Assembly: GCF_038967635.1 (NCBI RefSeq)
Contig: NZ_CP152413.1
Coordinates: 7,816,001 to 7,880,000, forward strand
DNA: 64,000 nucleotides
Source of the DNA: Bradyrhizobium sp. B124
GTDB lineage: Bacteria > Pseudomonadota > Alphaproteobacteria > Rhizobiales > Xanthobacteraceae
Direction: 5' to 3'
Shown: positions 53,385 to 63,399 of the stretch, in pieces
How positions within the stretch are numbered: position 1 is the first letter of the stretch
Layout: each line of letters starts with the position of its first letter
Translations under genes and position numbers: made by a program
The notes under the pieces: model-generated
Databases searched by the model: none
Told to the model about the DNA's origin: nothing
What the model saw: only the letters and a program-made list of their open reading frames with translations

Positions 53385-54120
53385 GTGTTTAGTTCCGGCA
53401 TTCGCTGGAGCGGGTTGAGTGTGAATCGTTCTGGCTGGGAAGTCCAGCATTTGCAGATGTATTCGTAGGGGGTTTTCAGCCGCCGAGCGTAGTTGTAGGC
53501 GGTGATGAAGTCGGCAAGGTGAGCTTCGGGACAGCCGCGATCGGCTGAGGTCCTTCCCGTCTTCTTGACCAGTTGCACGAAGGCGAACTTGCTGGTGCGA
53601 TCGATTGCGACATAGAGGTAGAGCTTGCCTTCGGCAGTCTGGAGTTCAGCGATGTCGATGTGGAAATAGCCGATCGGATAAGCCTTGAACGTTTTCTTCG
53701 AAGGCTAACCGCAACCTCCGGCAATCGGCTGATTCCGTGGCGCTGGAGGCAGCGATGCAGGGACGACCGCGTCAAATGCGGGATGGTCGGCTGCAGGGCA
53801 TAGAGGCAATCGTCGAGCGGCAGCAGTGTATGCCGCCGGAAAGCGACGATGATCGCCTCCTCCTCGATCGCAAGGACTGTCGAGTTGGCTTCCTTGGGGC
53901 CTGTCGAACGATCGGCGACGGTGTCGCGCTGCTTCCACTTAGCGACAGTCTTCTGATTGATCCCGTAGCGCTTGGCGAGTGCTCTCAGGCTCTCTTGGCT
54001 ATTTTGTATTGCTCGACGGACTGCCTCCGTCGTGGTGGCGCAGCCGTGTAAAACCTGTCCTATAGCGCATCCTTCGAATCGTGCGACAAGAATGCACCAT
54101 CAAAGCCTGGGACTAAACGC
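53385..54120 (-). pseudogene. IS481-family element, copy 3, decayed
   Basis: Left end GTGTTTAGTTCC directly follows CTAG (53381-53384); right end GGGACTAAACGC is followed by CTTAG, a degraded target. It is ~736 bases against 1019 for the complete copies. A deletion removes the DDE centre (the frame jumps from VQLVKKTGRTSA to an ADFITAYNYARRLKTPYEYI tail), and frameshifts break the HTH half. Divergence from copies 1 and 2 is much larger than between those two, so this is an older insertion. Confidence 0.88.
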
Positions 54121-54125
54121 CTTAG

Positions 54126-55468
54126 CACCTCGTGACGATCAACGTGGATATTTGGCGATCGCCTGCGCTCGTCCGGCAGTCGCTGTGAGCGTTGGTCGCA
54201 GCGATTATCTCCTTGAGCTCTTGCCACTGGTGGGCGTCGGCTACGGGCCAGCACCGCTCTTGATAACGCTTCGCCATTTTGGGTTGCAGGGAGAACGATA
54301 CCCCGCCTACGTTAGTGAACGCTGCGCTGAGACAGACTTGTAGCCAACGTAAGTATCGATGCCGCACACGCTGACATGATGCTCGCAAGGCTCGGCAAAG
54401 ATATCGATGAAGGTACTTCCATCGTCGCGTTGCCCTCTGCGAACGATATTGGAGCCAATCTTGCGCGGCTGCCTATTTTTTAAAGCTCAAACCTTCGCAG
54501 CGAACAAAAATCCACACCACGCGAGGATCCGTTTTGATCCCGCGCGCAGCCGGCTCTGCCGCCAGGTTCCGCAAAGTGAACGGACCGGAGCGGATACGCT
54601 GCCACGGCCAGCCGGCAGTGTGCCGGAAAGGGGCAGCTTCTTTTGACACCGTTCATCAGGCTCCCGGTTCGCGTCGCAACTTCTTCCGCTTGGAATGCGG
54701 GACGTGCCGACTTCGGGCGAACCGTTTCTGCATCAACGCGCCAGCGTACGCCCCCGAAGGCCTTCCGACTAGGGGTTATTCATGCTGCCTCTCTTCCGAA
54801 CATGAATATTGAATCAAAACCAACCCTTGGGAGGCCCGCTTCTGTCAAAAGGTGCGCGATCATGAAGATTGGTGTTGAAGGTGGATCTTCTCATTCGTCA
54901 GACCAGCAGCGTGATCGTCTTGGGACACGAGGAATAACGCCATGAAAAACGCCATCGACCAGAACCCCGCGCGTCCGGCTGTGTGGTGGGGATCTTTTGT
55001 CACTTCGCTCAGGTTCACCGTCCGGTCCTAGCCGGAGTTAAAGAAGATCGCCACGAGCGCACAGCGCCGTTAGGCGCGTCTTCTCGGTGGGACACGTGGC
55101 CCCTACGTTCGTTTATCATCTATCAGCGTTCTTCGGCCGAAAGTGTTACTGACAAAAACCCTCGCATTCTCCTGATGCAGCGCACGAATTCGGCTGCGCG
55201 AGGTGCTAAATCAATGAAATTGAGCTCTGATAGCCCGGTAATAATTCCGTGAAGACAGAACCTCTGCCGACCCCAAGTCGCAGAATCAAACGCAGGTAGG
55301 GAAGGAATGCACCATTTGGTCAACCGCATGCGCCTTATGCAGGCCTATCCCCGCGATCTCGACCGCGCGCGCGAGAAGCTGCAATCCATCAAGAAAGAAC
55401 ATCGTAGTCTGGTCGTCGGCCGCGCCGCAGTCGCGGGAGATGCGCCCGGACAGGAGGGGGGGCGGTCG
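54126..55468. other. 1.3-kb stretch before the second ABC operon
   Basis: Begins with the second copy of a ~65-base degenerate repeat also seen at 34926. Short frames of 60-120 codons follow on both strands without recognisable motifs; one (plus, to ~54343) has a tail ERYPAYVSERCAE that vaguely resembles a glutathione transferase C-terminus but is too weak to call. The ATPase frame is open upstream to an ATG at 55307, so part of 55307-55468 may be coding. Confidence 0.4.
54127..54190. repeat. Short degenerate repeat, copy 2
   Basis: CCTCGTGACGATCAACGTGG through CTCGTCCGGCAGTCG resembles 34926-34992. It begins immediately after IS481 copy 3. Confidence 0.5.
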
Positions 55469-56560
55469 ATGCCAGGTACGAACACCGCCTTTGTGAGGTT
55501 TTCCGACGTTCAGAAGACCTACGACGGCGAAACGCTGGTCGTCAAGAACCTCAACCTAGACATCGCCCGGGGTGAGTTCCTGACGATGCTGGGGCCCTCC
55601 GGTTCCGGTAAGACGACGACCCTCATGATGCTTGCCGGCTTCGAGGTGCCCACCCGAGGCTCGATCTTGCTGGAGGGGCGCTCGATCGACGCCATGCCAC
55701 CGCATAAGCGCGACATTGGGATGGTGTTCCAGAACTACGCGCTTTTTCCGCATATGACCGTGGAGGAGAACCTTGCCTTCCCGCTCAAGGTACGCAAGCT
55801 CGGCAAGGCCGAGATCGAGCCCAGGATCAAGCGGGCGCTCGACATGGTCCGGCTTGCTGCCTATGGCGGGCGCCGTCCCGGTCAGCTTTCCGGCGGCCAG
55901 CAGCAGCGCGTCGCGCTGGCCCGCGCCCTCGTCTTCGATCCCAAGCTCGTGCTGATGGACGAGCCGCTCGGCGCGCTGGACAAGCAGCTACGCGAGCAGA
56001 TGCAGCTCGAGATTAAGCATATTCACGAGGATCTCGGCGTCACCTTGGTCTATGTGACGCATGACCAGGGTGAGGCGCTAACCATGTCGGACCGCATAGC
56101 AGTGTTCAATGACGGAGTGATCCAGCAGCTCGCCGCGCCCGCCGAGCTGTATGAGCATCCGCAGAGCGCGTTCGTCGCCCAGTTCATCGGTGAGAGCAAT
56201 CAACTACACGGCAAGGTCGTGGCGATCAACGGCACGACCTGCAAGGTGGAGATTCCGGGCGCTGGAAACGTGCAGGCGCTAGCTATCAATGTCGAGGCGG
56301 TCGGTCGGCCGACCGTGTTGTCGTTGCGGCCGGAGCGGGTGAAGCTGAACCCGGCGCCCGGCGCGCTGCCCAACATCTTCAGTGCGCGGGTAGCGGAGGT
56401 GATCTATCTGGGCGACCACGTGCGTGCCTGCGTCTCGGTCTGCGGCCATGATGACTTTGTGATTAAGCTGCCGAACTCGGAAGGTGTGGTGCAGCTCGAG
56501 CCGGGCACGGCGATCTCCATCGGCTGGAAAACAGAGGATTGTCGGGCGCTCGACACGTGA
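55469..56560 (+). CDS. ABC transporter ATP-binding protein, PotA type (second operon)
   Basis: A 363-residue ATPase with Walker A GPSGSGKTT (~46-54), Q-loop FQNYALFPH, signature LSGGQQQRVALARAL, Walker B LVLMDEPLGALD, switch His YVTHDQGEA and a C-terminal TOBE-like domain (LSLRPERVKLN, VIYLGDHVRACV). ATG 55469 is preceded by CAGGAGGGGGG at good spacing and gives the normal family length. An in-frame ATG at 55307 would add 54 residues. In this operon the ATPase comes first, unlike the operon at 28313. Confidence 0.9.
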   Translation: MPGTNTAFVRFSDVQKTYDGETLVVKNLNLDIARGEFLTMLGPSGSGKTTTLMMLAGFEVPTRGSILLEGRSIDAMPPHKRDIGMVFQNYALFPHMTVEENLAFPLKVRKLGKAEIEPRIKRALDMVRLAAYGGRRPGQLSGGQQQRVALARALVFDPKLVLMDEPLGALDKQLREQMQLEIKHIHEDLGVTLVYVTHDQGEALTMSDRIAVFNDGVIQQLAAPAELYEHPQSAFVAQFIGESNQLHGKVVAINGTTCKVEIPGAGNVQALAINVEAVGRPTVLSLRPERVKLNPAPGALPNIFSARVAEVIYLGDHVRACVSVCGHDDFVIKLPNSEGVVQLEPGTAISIGWKTEDCRALDT

Positions 56561-56667
56561 TGAGGGGATGGCCCGAGGCTGGGCTGCAAAGGCGGCTGGT
56601 CGCGATTTCGGCAGGGCTGTACTGATCCTGAGATGGCATAACATACCAGAGGGAGGGAGAGCACACG

Positions 56668-57756
56668 ATGAGGGCTACGTTAAGGACGATGAGGAAGACG
56701 CTATTGATGATCGCGGGCACGATCGGCTTGGCGCTGGGGGGGCTTGCACCGGCGCAACTCGCCTTTGCGGCCGGTCAGTTGACGATCGTCTCCTATGGAG
56801 GGTCTTATCAGAAGGCCCTGCATAGCGCTGTTCTCGAGCCGTTCGCGACGTCGACTGGGATTAAGGTCACTGAAGACGAGTTCAACGGCGAGATCGCCAA
56901 GATCCGAGCCATGGTCAAGTCCAAGAGCGTGAGCTGGGACGTGGTCGACCTCGCCGCGGGCCAGGCCGTACAGCTCTGCGCAGAAGGCACCGTTGAGACG
57001 ATCGACTGGAAGAAGCTAGGCCAGCTAGGCTTGGACCGGTCCAAGTTGATGAACAGCGACAAGTATGACTGCGGTATGCCTTACGTCATCTCTACTTCAG
57101 TCATCGCCTACGACAAGGACAAGTTGCCGAACGGCCCAAAGACTATCGCCGACTTTTTCGACACGCAGAAATTCCCCGGCAAGCGCGGACTGCGAAAGCT
57201 TCCCCGAGGTAGTCTCGAACGGGCGCTGATCGCCGACGGCGTGCCCGTCAGCGACGTTTACAAGGTCCTGAGCACGCCCGAGGGCGTCGACCGCGCCTTC
57301 AAGAAGCTCGACACGATTAAGAAGGACATCGTCTGGTGGACGGCCGGCGCCCAGCCGCCGCAGCTTCTTGCTGATGGTCAGGTCATCATGACCACGATCT
57401 ATAACAGCCCCGTCTATGATGCAAACAAGAACTCCGGCAAGCACTTCGAGATCATGTGGGACGCCCAGCTATTGGAGACCGGCATCTGGGCGATTCCCGA
57501 GGGCAGCCCGCATAGGGACGACGCCTACAGATTCCTCGCCTTTGCCGGTTCGCCCCAGCCGCAGGCCGACATGACGCGCTACGTACCCTACGGGCCCACC
57601 CATAGGGACGCGATCCCGCTCGTCGATCCGGCGATGCTGTCCTACCTCCCGACTGCGCCCAACCATATGAGCAATGCCTTTGAGACTGACTCCGCCTTCT
57701 GGGCTGACAAGGAAGACGAGCTGGGCCAGCGCTTTACTGCCTGGCTCGCGAAGTAG
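56668..57756 (+). CDS. ABC transporter substrate-binding protein (second operon)
   Basis: A 362-residue binding protein. Residues 1-34 form a signal peptide: basic start MRATLRTMRK, hydrophobic core and Ala-x-Ala near LAFAAG. The mature part starts GQLTIVSYGGSYQKALHSAV, typical of PotD/PotF-like solute-binding proteins (TIVSYGGSYQ is common in this group). GAGGGAGGGAGAGC precedes the ATG. The ligand is probably a polyamine-like or other small nitrogen compound, not determinable here. Confidence 0.9.
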   Translation: MRATLRTMRKTLLMIAGTIGLALGGLAPAQLAFAAGQLTIVSYGGSYQKALHSAVLEPFATSTGIKVTEDEFNGEIAKIRAMVKSKSVSWDVVDLAAGQAVQLCAEGTVETIDWKKLGQLGLDRSKLMNSDKYDCGMPYVISTSVIAYDKDKLPNGPKTIADFFDTQKFPGKRGLRKLPRGSLERALIADGVPVSDVYKVLSTPEGVDRAFKKLDTIKKDIVWWTAGAQPPQLLADGQVIMTTIYNSPVYDANKNSGKHFEIMWDAQLLETGIWAIPEGSPHRDDAYRFLAFAGSPQPQADMTRYVPYGPTHRDAIPLVDPAMLSYLPTAPNHMSNAFETDSAFWADKEDELGQRFTAWLAK

Positions 57757-57829
57757 ACCAAGGAACAGCGGAGGGCTTCCGCTTTCCCCGTCGCCTCGGA
57801 TGGACGAACTGAGAGAAAGAGAGAAATCG

Positions 57830-59080
57830 ATGGCGATGATGACCGTCCAAATCGCCGGCAGTCCCGACGGCATGCCGCTGCGGATCAGGCTGCAGCGGAT
57901 CGAGCGCCGGCGCAAGCTGAGGGCTTTCACCCTTGTCCTGCCGCTTCTGCTGTTTGTCCTGATCGCTTTCGTCTTGCCGATCGGCCGAATGCTATTCAAC
58001 GCGGTCCGTGATGATACGTTCTTGATGCTCATGCCCCGAACCACGGCAGCGCTAAGCAGTTGGGACGGCAAGGACCTACCCGACGAGAGCGCCTATGCCG
58101 CTCTCGCCGAAGACCTCAAGCAGGCTTGGGCGCAGAAGACCACGAGCGCGATTGGCAAACGAATGAACTATGAGCTGCCCGGCGTGGGCAGCCAAGTCAC
58201 GTCGAGCGCCCGAAAGGCGAGCACGCTTTCCGAGGGCCCCTACAAGGGGGCGCTGATCGAGATCAATCCGCTCTGGGGTCATCACGACGTCTGGAGCCTG
58301 CTCAAGCGCGAAAGCTCGGCTTATACAACCTATTACTTGCTGCGTTCGGTCGATTACCAATATGGCCCGGACTACCAGATCGTCCGCTCGCCGCCGGAGA
58401 ACGCGATTTTCCAAGATATTTTCCTGCGCACGATTGGCATTAGCATCGGCGTGACCGTCACGACCCTACTGCTGGGCTTCCCGGTAGCCTATCTCCTGGC
58501 GACACTGCCGTCCAGGTCCAGCAATCTGCTGATGATCTTGGTCGTGCTGCCGTTCTGGACCTCGCTGCTGGTGCGCACCACGGCTTGGGTCGTGCTCCTG
58601 CAGCAGCACGGCGTTGTCAACGACGTGCTAATGGCGCTGCACATTATATCGGAGCCGGCTCAGCTCATCTTCAACCGAGTCGGCACAGTGGTAGCAATGA
58701 CCCATATCCAGTTGCCCTTCACATTGCTGCCGATCTACAGCGTGATGAAGACGATCTCCCCGAGCCATGTCCGCGCCGCCCGCTCGCTCGGCGCTGGCCC
58801 ATTCTACGCCTTCTGGAAGGTCTACTTTCCCCAGACCCTGCCGGGAATCGCCGCCGGCTGCCTACTAACCTTCATCCTGTGCCTGGGCTACTACATCACC
58901 CCCGCGCTCGTCGGCGGGCCGAACGACCAGATGGTCAGCTATTTCGTCGCCCACTATACGAACGAGGAGCTCAACTGGGGCATGGCCTCGGCACTTGGCG
59001 CCATCCTGTTTACCGCAACCCTGCTGCTTTACTATGTCTTCAACAAGCTGGTCGGCGTCGACCGGATCAAGATGGGGTGA
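57830..59080 (+). CDS. ABC transporter permease, PotB type, long (second operon)
   Basis: A 416-residue permease. After a cytoplasmic basic segment (RLQRIERRRKLR) the first helix is ~LPLLLFVLIAFVLPIGRMLF. It is followed by an unusually long (~130-residue) periplasmic loop and then the core helices from ~215. EAA-type loop: RAARSLGAGPFYAFWKVYFP. Long first loops occur in a known subgroup of PotB-like permeases. ATG 57830 is preceded by GAGAGAAAGAGAGAAAT; the frame is open further upstream. The 5' ~300 bases are partly duplicated at 61621-61913. Confidence 0.88.
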   Translation: MAMMTVQIAGSPDGMPLRIRLQRIERRRKLRAFTLVLPLLLFVLIAFVLPIGRMLFNAVRDDTFLMLMPRTTAALSSWDGKDLPDESAYAALAEDLKQAWAQKTTSAIGKRMNYELPGVGSQVTSSARKASTLSEGPYKGALIEINPLWGHHDVWSLLKRESSAYTTYYLLRSVDYQYGPDYQIVRSPPENAIFQDIFLRTIGISIGVTVTTLLLGFPVAYLLATLPSRSSNLLMILVVLPFWTSLLVRTTAWVVLLQQHGVVNDVLMALHIISEPAQLIFNRVGTVVAMTHIQLPFTLLPIYSVMKTISPSHVRAARSLGAGPFYAFWKVYFPQTLPGIAAGCLLTFILCLGYYITPALVGGPNDQMVSYFVAHYTNEELNWGMASALGAILFTATLLLYYVFNKLVGVDRIKMG

Positions 59081-59085
59081 GAACA

Positions 59086-59916
59086 ATGACCACCTCCGCA
59101 TATGCCTCTCCGATGGAGAAGGGCTGGTTTTTAATGCACCGGCTCATCTGCGGGGCAGTGCTTCTGTTTCTGATCGCGCCGATCCTTGTGATCATCCCAC
59201 TGTCGTTCAATTCCGTGCCTTTTTTCACCTATCCGATGCCAGGGCTGTCGTTGCGTTGGTATGAGGAGTTCTTCTTGACCAGCCGGTGGCAGGGCGCGCT
59301 GCACAATTCGCTCTTCGTCGCCGTATCGGTCACATTGCTGTCGACCGCGCTGGGCACGCTTGCCGCACTCGGGCTCAGTCGCCCGAACTTCCCCTGGCGC
59401 ACGGCGGTGATGAGTCTGTTGATTTCGCCCATGATTGTCCCGCTCATAATCACCGCGGTGGCCCTGTATTTCTTTTATGCCGATGCCGGGCTGCTCAACA
59501 CCTATACGGGACTTATCCTGGCACACACGACGCTGGCCACGCCCTTTGTCGTCATCACTGTGACCGCAACCCTAACGGGTTTCGACCACTCGCTGACCCG
59601 TGCAGCCGCCGGACTCGGCGGGCCGCCGATCACCGTCTTCTTCAAGATCATCTTGCCGCTCATTCTGCCGGGCATGATCTCCGGCGCGCTCTTCGCCTTC
59701 GGCACGTCCTTCGATGAAGTGGTGCTCGCCCTCTTCGTCGCCGGCGTCCAGCAACGGACCTTGCCCAGGGTTATGTTTTCCGGCATTCGTGAGGAGATCA
59801 GTCCGACCATTCTTGCCGCCGCCACCGTGCTGATCCTGTTCTCCATTACCATGTTGACTACGGTCGAGCTGCTGCGGCGCCGCTCGGAGCGCCTGCGTGG
59901 CATCCGTAACACCTGA
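59086..59916 (+). CDS. ABC transporter permease, PotC type (second operon)
   Basis: A 276-residue permease with about six membrane helices (first ~LICGAVLLFLIAPILVIIPL) and the EAA-type loop RAAAGLGGPPITVFFKIILP. It starts 5 bases after the first permease, so the two are co-translated. FGTSFDEVVLALFVAG is characteristic of PotC-like proteins. It ends the intact operon 55469-59916. Confidence 0.9.
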   Translation: MTTSAYASPMEKGWFLMHRLICGAVLLFLIAPILVIIPLSFNSVPFFTYPMPGLSLRWYEEFFLTSRWQGALHNSLFVAVSVTLLSTALGTLAALGLSRPNFPWRTAVMSLLISPMIVPLIITAVALYFFYADAGLLNTYTGLILAHTTLATPFVVITVTATLTGFDHSLTRAAAGLGGPPITVFFKIILPLILPGMISGALFAFGTSFDEVVLALFVAGVQQRTLPRVMFSGIREEISPTILAAATVLILFSITMLTTVELLRRRSERLRGIRNT

Positions 59917-59964
59917 TGCTTCCCGTCGCATGCAGAGTGCCTTATGCTATCAGACTGTTCAAAA

Positions 59965-60425
59965 TGGTAGCCCGGACAGTTCATGTAGCCTGTGTCGGTA
60001 TGAAGCGGTCCGGGCGCGGAAATTACAATTAGTGTCCTGAACCAGAAGCTCGCAGCATCGCGTCGTGTTTTGCTGCGCCTGATCTTCTTGTCGGTGAGGA
60101 GCGCGAGGAAGCGCTCGACCTGATTGAGCCATGACGAGCTGGTCGGGGTCAGGTGCACGTGCCAACGCGGGGCTTTTAGCCAGCCATCTGCGGATCCGTG
60201 GGGTCTTGTGATGACGTAATAGTCCATGACGAGATGGACGTCGAGGTCGGGCGGCACGGCGGGCTCGATCTCATCGAGGAACTTGCGGATTTCGGCGGCG
60301 CGGCGGCGTCCATAGCGCTTGCCGATGACCCGTCCGGTCGCAATGTCGAGGGCCGCAAACAGCGATACGCTGGGATCGGCGGTCCGCCCTTTCGTGCAAA
60401 GATTGCGAGGGTTGCTCGGAGGACC
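59965..60425 (-). pseudogene. IS630-family transposase fragment
   Basis: The minus strand encodes GRTADPSVSLFAALDIATGR, AEIRKFLDEIEPAVPPDLDV, HLVMDYYVITRPHGSADGWL (Asp region) and RWHVHLTPTSSSWLNQVERF with LALLTDKKIRR, the C-terminal DDE segment of IS630 transposases (VHFTPTSASWLNQVERWFA type). The N-terminal half is missing, replaced by the IS110 remnant. No complete terminal repeat was found. Confidence 0.8.
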
Positions 60426-60456
60426 GTGCCGAGCCTCATGCACGGAGGACGGACCA

Positions 60457-61440
60457 TGCGGAAGTATAGCGAAGTATTCGTCGGATTTGATGCATCTAAG
60501 AAGAGGCATGCGCTGGCGGTAGCGGAGGGCAGCCGAGAAGGAGAGGTTCGGTACCTCGGCGAGATCGATATTTCGCCGGCGACTGGCGAGAAGGTAATCG
60601 GCAAACTCGCGGCATGCTTTATGAAGCTCCACGTCTGCTACGAAGCCGGCCCCACGGGATATGGGCTGCACCGCCAGATCAAAGGCCTCGGACACGATTG
60701 TGCGGTCGTTGCGCCATCGCTTACGCCAAAGAAGCCTGGCGACCGCGTTAAGACTAATCGACGTGATGCCGTCACGTTGGCGCGGTTGCATCGAGCGGGC
60801 GAACTGACCTCGGTATAGGTGCCAGATGCGGTCCATGAAGCTGTTCGTGACCTGAAGCGAGCGCGCGAGTCAGCGGCGGACGATCTGCGCAAAAAGCGGC
60901 AGCAATTGGTGGCTTTCCTGCTCCGTCATGGTCGGATCTTTACTGAACTTAAACATTGGACACGCGTTCATTCGCCTTGGCTTGCGCAGCAAAGCTTCGA
61001 GCATCCGGCGAAGCAAATCGTCTTTCAAGATGCTATCAACGCGATCGAGGACGCGTCGGGCGATTACACGGTCTCGACCAGCGGTCGTCCCCAGCTGGTC
61101 AATGGCGCCTGTCGTCGCGGCATATCAGGCAATGCGTGGCGTGTCCTTTCTCGTGGCCATCACATTCGTGGCGGAGATTGGCGACGTGCGTCGGTTCGAC
61201 GACCCTCGCCAACTCATGTCATTCCTCGGCCTCGTGCCGTCAGCCGCCTTTCTTTGGGCCATCGGCCAGGAGGTGTATCCGCTTACCGGAGGCGGCGGGC
61301 AATCATCCAACTGCACAGCGCCGGGGATGGGGCCGCGGAAGGGAACCCCTGGCTAGACTACGTGGCCGAGCTCCGCTCGACGCCCGCCACAATATGCCGG
61401 GTCAGCCCTGAGCCGAAACACGGAAGGCGGCAACCAATCC
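60457..61440 (+). pseudogene. IS110-family transposase, broken
   Basis: The first part, MRKYSEVFVGFDASKKRHAL and KLHVCYEAGPTGYGLHRQIK with VKTNRRDAVTLARLHRAGEL, is the DEDD domain up to a stop at ~60817. The same frame resumes with AVHEAVRDLKRARESAADDL and HWTRVHSPWLAQQSFEHPAK. A frameshift follows, and then the C-terminal transposase_20 domain VVAYQAMRGVSFLVAITFVA with DPRQLMSFLGLVPS, the region that holds the catalytic Ser in active elements. A nonsense codon and frameshifts make it inactive. Confidence 0.85.
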
Positions 61441-61620
61441 GCGAATAAGAGTCTGATCGACCGTCGTCTTGAGCGCCCCATCTCTGCTCTGTGCAGCTTC
61501 ACTTACACAAAGCCGGGCGTCACCCCTACGTCCGAACTTTGCTCATGCTTCAATAGCATTGACTATGGACATAAGAGTCTAGCGCTTTGCGGCCTGGTTC
61601 GCGCCGAAGAATGAATTAGG

Positions 61621-61915
61621 AGCGGCGGGGGGAGGGCTTGGGTTCCTCGCCGCCTCGAACGGACGATTGAGCAGAGGATTCGATGGTGACGATGGCCGTC
61701 CAATCGCTGGCAGTCCGACGGCATGCCGCTGCTGATCCGCTGCAGCGTATCGAGCGCCGGCGCAAGATGAAGGCTTTCACAGTTTTTCTGCCGCTCCTGC
61801 TGTTCATCCTGATCGCCTTCGTCCTGCCGATCGGCCGGATGCTGTTCAACGCGATGCATGACGATACGCTGCTCATGCTAATGCCGCAAACTACGGCAGC
61901 AGCAAGCGTTTAGGA
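61621..61915 (+). pseudogene. Duplicated 5' end of the PotB-type permease gene
   Basis: The segment from ~61621 (GGAGGGCTTGGGTTCCTCGC leader) through 61913 closely resembles 57770-58065: the leader, the start MVTMAVQSLAVRRHAA, then LQRIERRRKMKAFTVFLPLL and VLPIGRMLFNAMHDDTLLML. It then hits a stop (TAG) where the intact gene continues. Small indels change the frame just after the start. It is the remnant of a second copy of the transporter operon, probably the original neighbour of the oxygenase gene at 62514. Confidence 0.88.
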
Positions 61916-62513
61916 CGACGAGACCTGCCCGCCTAAAATCAGAGGTGTTCCCCCTCGAGGACAAGCCCGCCAGACTGGTGACCGGGTGGGTGGTGATCAG
62001 CGTTGATGGCGCGTGAATGACCCTTGGAACTTTGAAGCACTTCTCTCACAGCGGGCAGCAAAGCTTGCCGCCGCGCGAGGCCCATGTCCAAACACCTCGT
62101 TGTACTCAACATCACATGCCTCGTTCGTGGCGAGGTTGGATGTTTTTAGGAGGATAGATGAAATCCTCTGAGCCTTTAGGCCCCTGCCTCCGCTGTTCGA
62201 CGGTTTTGATTTTCTTCTCTCCCACAAACTGCAATCGGCTCAGACATTTGGCTGCTATGTCGGGTGGCACGACAGATGAACATTGTGCATCTTAGATACC
62301 AAAAATATCTCTTTTCTTTCTTTTCCGCCGCCCTTATCGCTTCGCATACAGCCCTCGAACTGCAGTTCTGTAGGTCCGAAATCGCTGTGCAATTTTGATC
62401 GAAGCTAGAACGAGCCTGAGGGGAAATGCACCAGGGCGACGACGCCGCGAAAGTAGAAACCGGAGCTATGTCTCCTACGAGTGACATCCCAATAAGGAAA
62501 AGGAAACAGCGCT
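61916..62513. other. Stretch without a recognisable gene
   Basis: About 600 bases, AT-richer in 62200-62400. Short frames only. The 3' part is the upstream region of the oxygenase gene, with AAGGAAAAGGAAAC just before its start. No promoter boxes can be defended. Confidence 0.4.
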
Positions 62514-63389
62514 ATGGGAGATTCAATGCGAGCCCGGACGCCGGTCGACCGTGACAAGCTTGACAGCGTACAGGGCCGGATGGGATTCGCCCGGCGCTCG
62601 CCCGACGAGAAGGCCTTGGCGGTGGTCGCTCCGTCACCTGGATATGACTTTCCCAAAGTCGTCTATGACGTTACTATTCGTAACATGCGGCCGGTGGTGG
62701 ACGAACTTTCCTTTGAGAAGGAAGGCTTCATTATCCTGCGGCACGAGCTGTCCTGTCTGAATGAACGCGACCCGGATCTCCTGAGCAAGAAGTACCTGGA
62801 GGAGATGGTTCCATTGCTTAAGGATTACTTCAAGGCGTCATGGGTGCAGACCGCGGACCTCGGCGGAATTAACTTGCGTTCTCTCGGAGGGGAGGGCTTC
62901 TTCACTCGCCCGACGGACGACACCAAATCCGGTATCAGGAAGACCGGAACCAGTCATGCCCACATCGATTACTCGCCGGTCGGGGGGCCGATGATCGCTG
63001 CGCGGGACTGCCAGCTGCAGGGCATCGAGATCCGGGCGTATTCCCGCCTGATGATCATCCAGGCGTGGCAGGCTCTTTCGCCGCCGCCGCAGGACCACCC
63101 CCTCACTTTCTGCGATGCCGGCTCAATCGAGGCCGGCGACTTGGTCGAAGTCGACTACCGAGGCCATGGCGTGACGCACAAGTCATGGGCCCTTCGCCAC
63201 AATCCTTCGCATCGCTGGTACTATCTGCCTGACATGACACACGACGAGATTTACCTGTTCAAAGGCTACGATTCCGCGGACCATCACCACCGATGGTCTG
63301 CTCATTCGACATTCGAAAATCGCGGCGCCTATCCCGACGCCAAGCCGCGCGCCAGTATCGAGAGCCGGTTCTTCGTGTATTACGAATGA
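62514..63389 (+). CDS. CmcJ/NvfI-family (GA4 desaturase-like) putative Fe(II)/2-oxoglutarate oxygenase
   Basis: A 291-residue protein resembling the CmcJ/NvfI group. Features include YDVTIRNMRPVVDELSFEKE (~45-65), a putative HxD iron site in HAHIDYSP (~149-151), LMIIQAWQALSPPPQDHPLT (~180-200) with CDAGSI, and a C-terminal FKGYDSADHHHRWSAHSTFE (~250-270) supplying the distal His and Arg. Family members hydroxylate or desaturate secondary metabolites and amino-acid derivatives; the substrate here is unknown. ATG 62514 follows AAGGAAACAGCGCT. It probably belonged with the duplicated transporter locus, suggesting that it acts on the imported compound. Confidence 0.72.
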   Translation: MGDSMRARTPVDRDKLDSVQGRMGFARRSPDEKALAVVAPSPGYDFPKVVYDVTIRNMRPVVDELSFEKEGFIILRHELSCLNERDPDLLSKKYLEEMVPLLKDYFKASWVQTADLGGINLRSLGGEGFFTRPTDDTKSGIRKTGTSHAHIDYSPVGGPMIAARDCQLQGIEIRAYSRLMIIQAWQALSPPPQDHPLTFCDAGSIEAGDLVEVDYRGHGVTHKSWALRHNPSHRWYYLPDMTHDEIYLFKGYDSADHHHRWSAHSTFENRGAYPDAKPRASIESRFFVYYE

Positions 63390-63399
63390 CGTTTGGCAG

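Noticed and set aside
53972..54343. Frame whose tail (ERYPAYVSERCAE) resembles a glutathione transferase C-terminus
   Set aside because: The match covers only about 15 residues, and the front of the frame is the IS481 remnant in another reading.
59502..60836. 444-codon minus-strand frame running from the IS110 remnant to the PotC-type permease
   Set aside because: Only the middle ~140 codons (IS630 fragment) are real; both ends are antisense to other genes.
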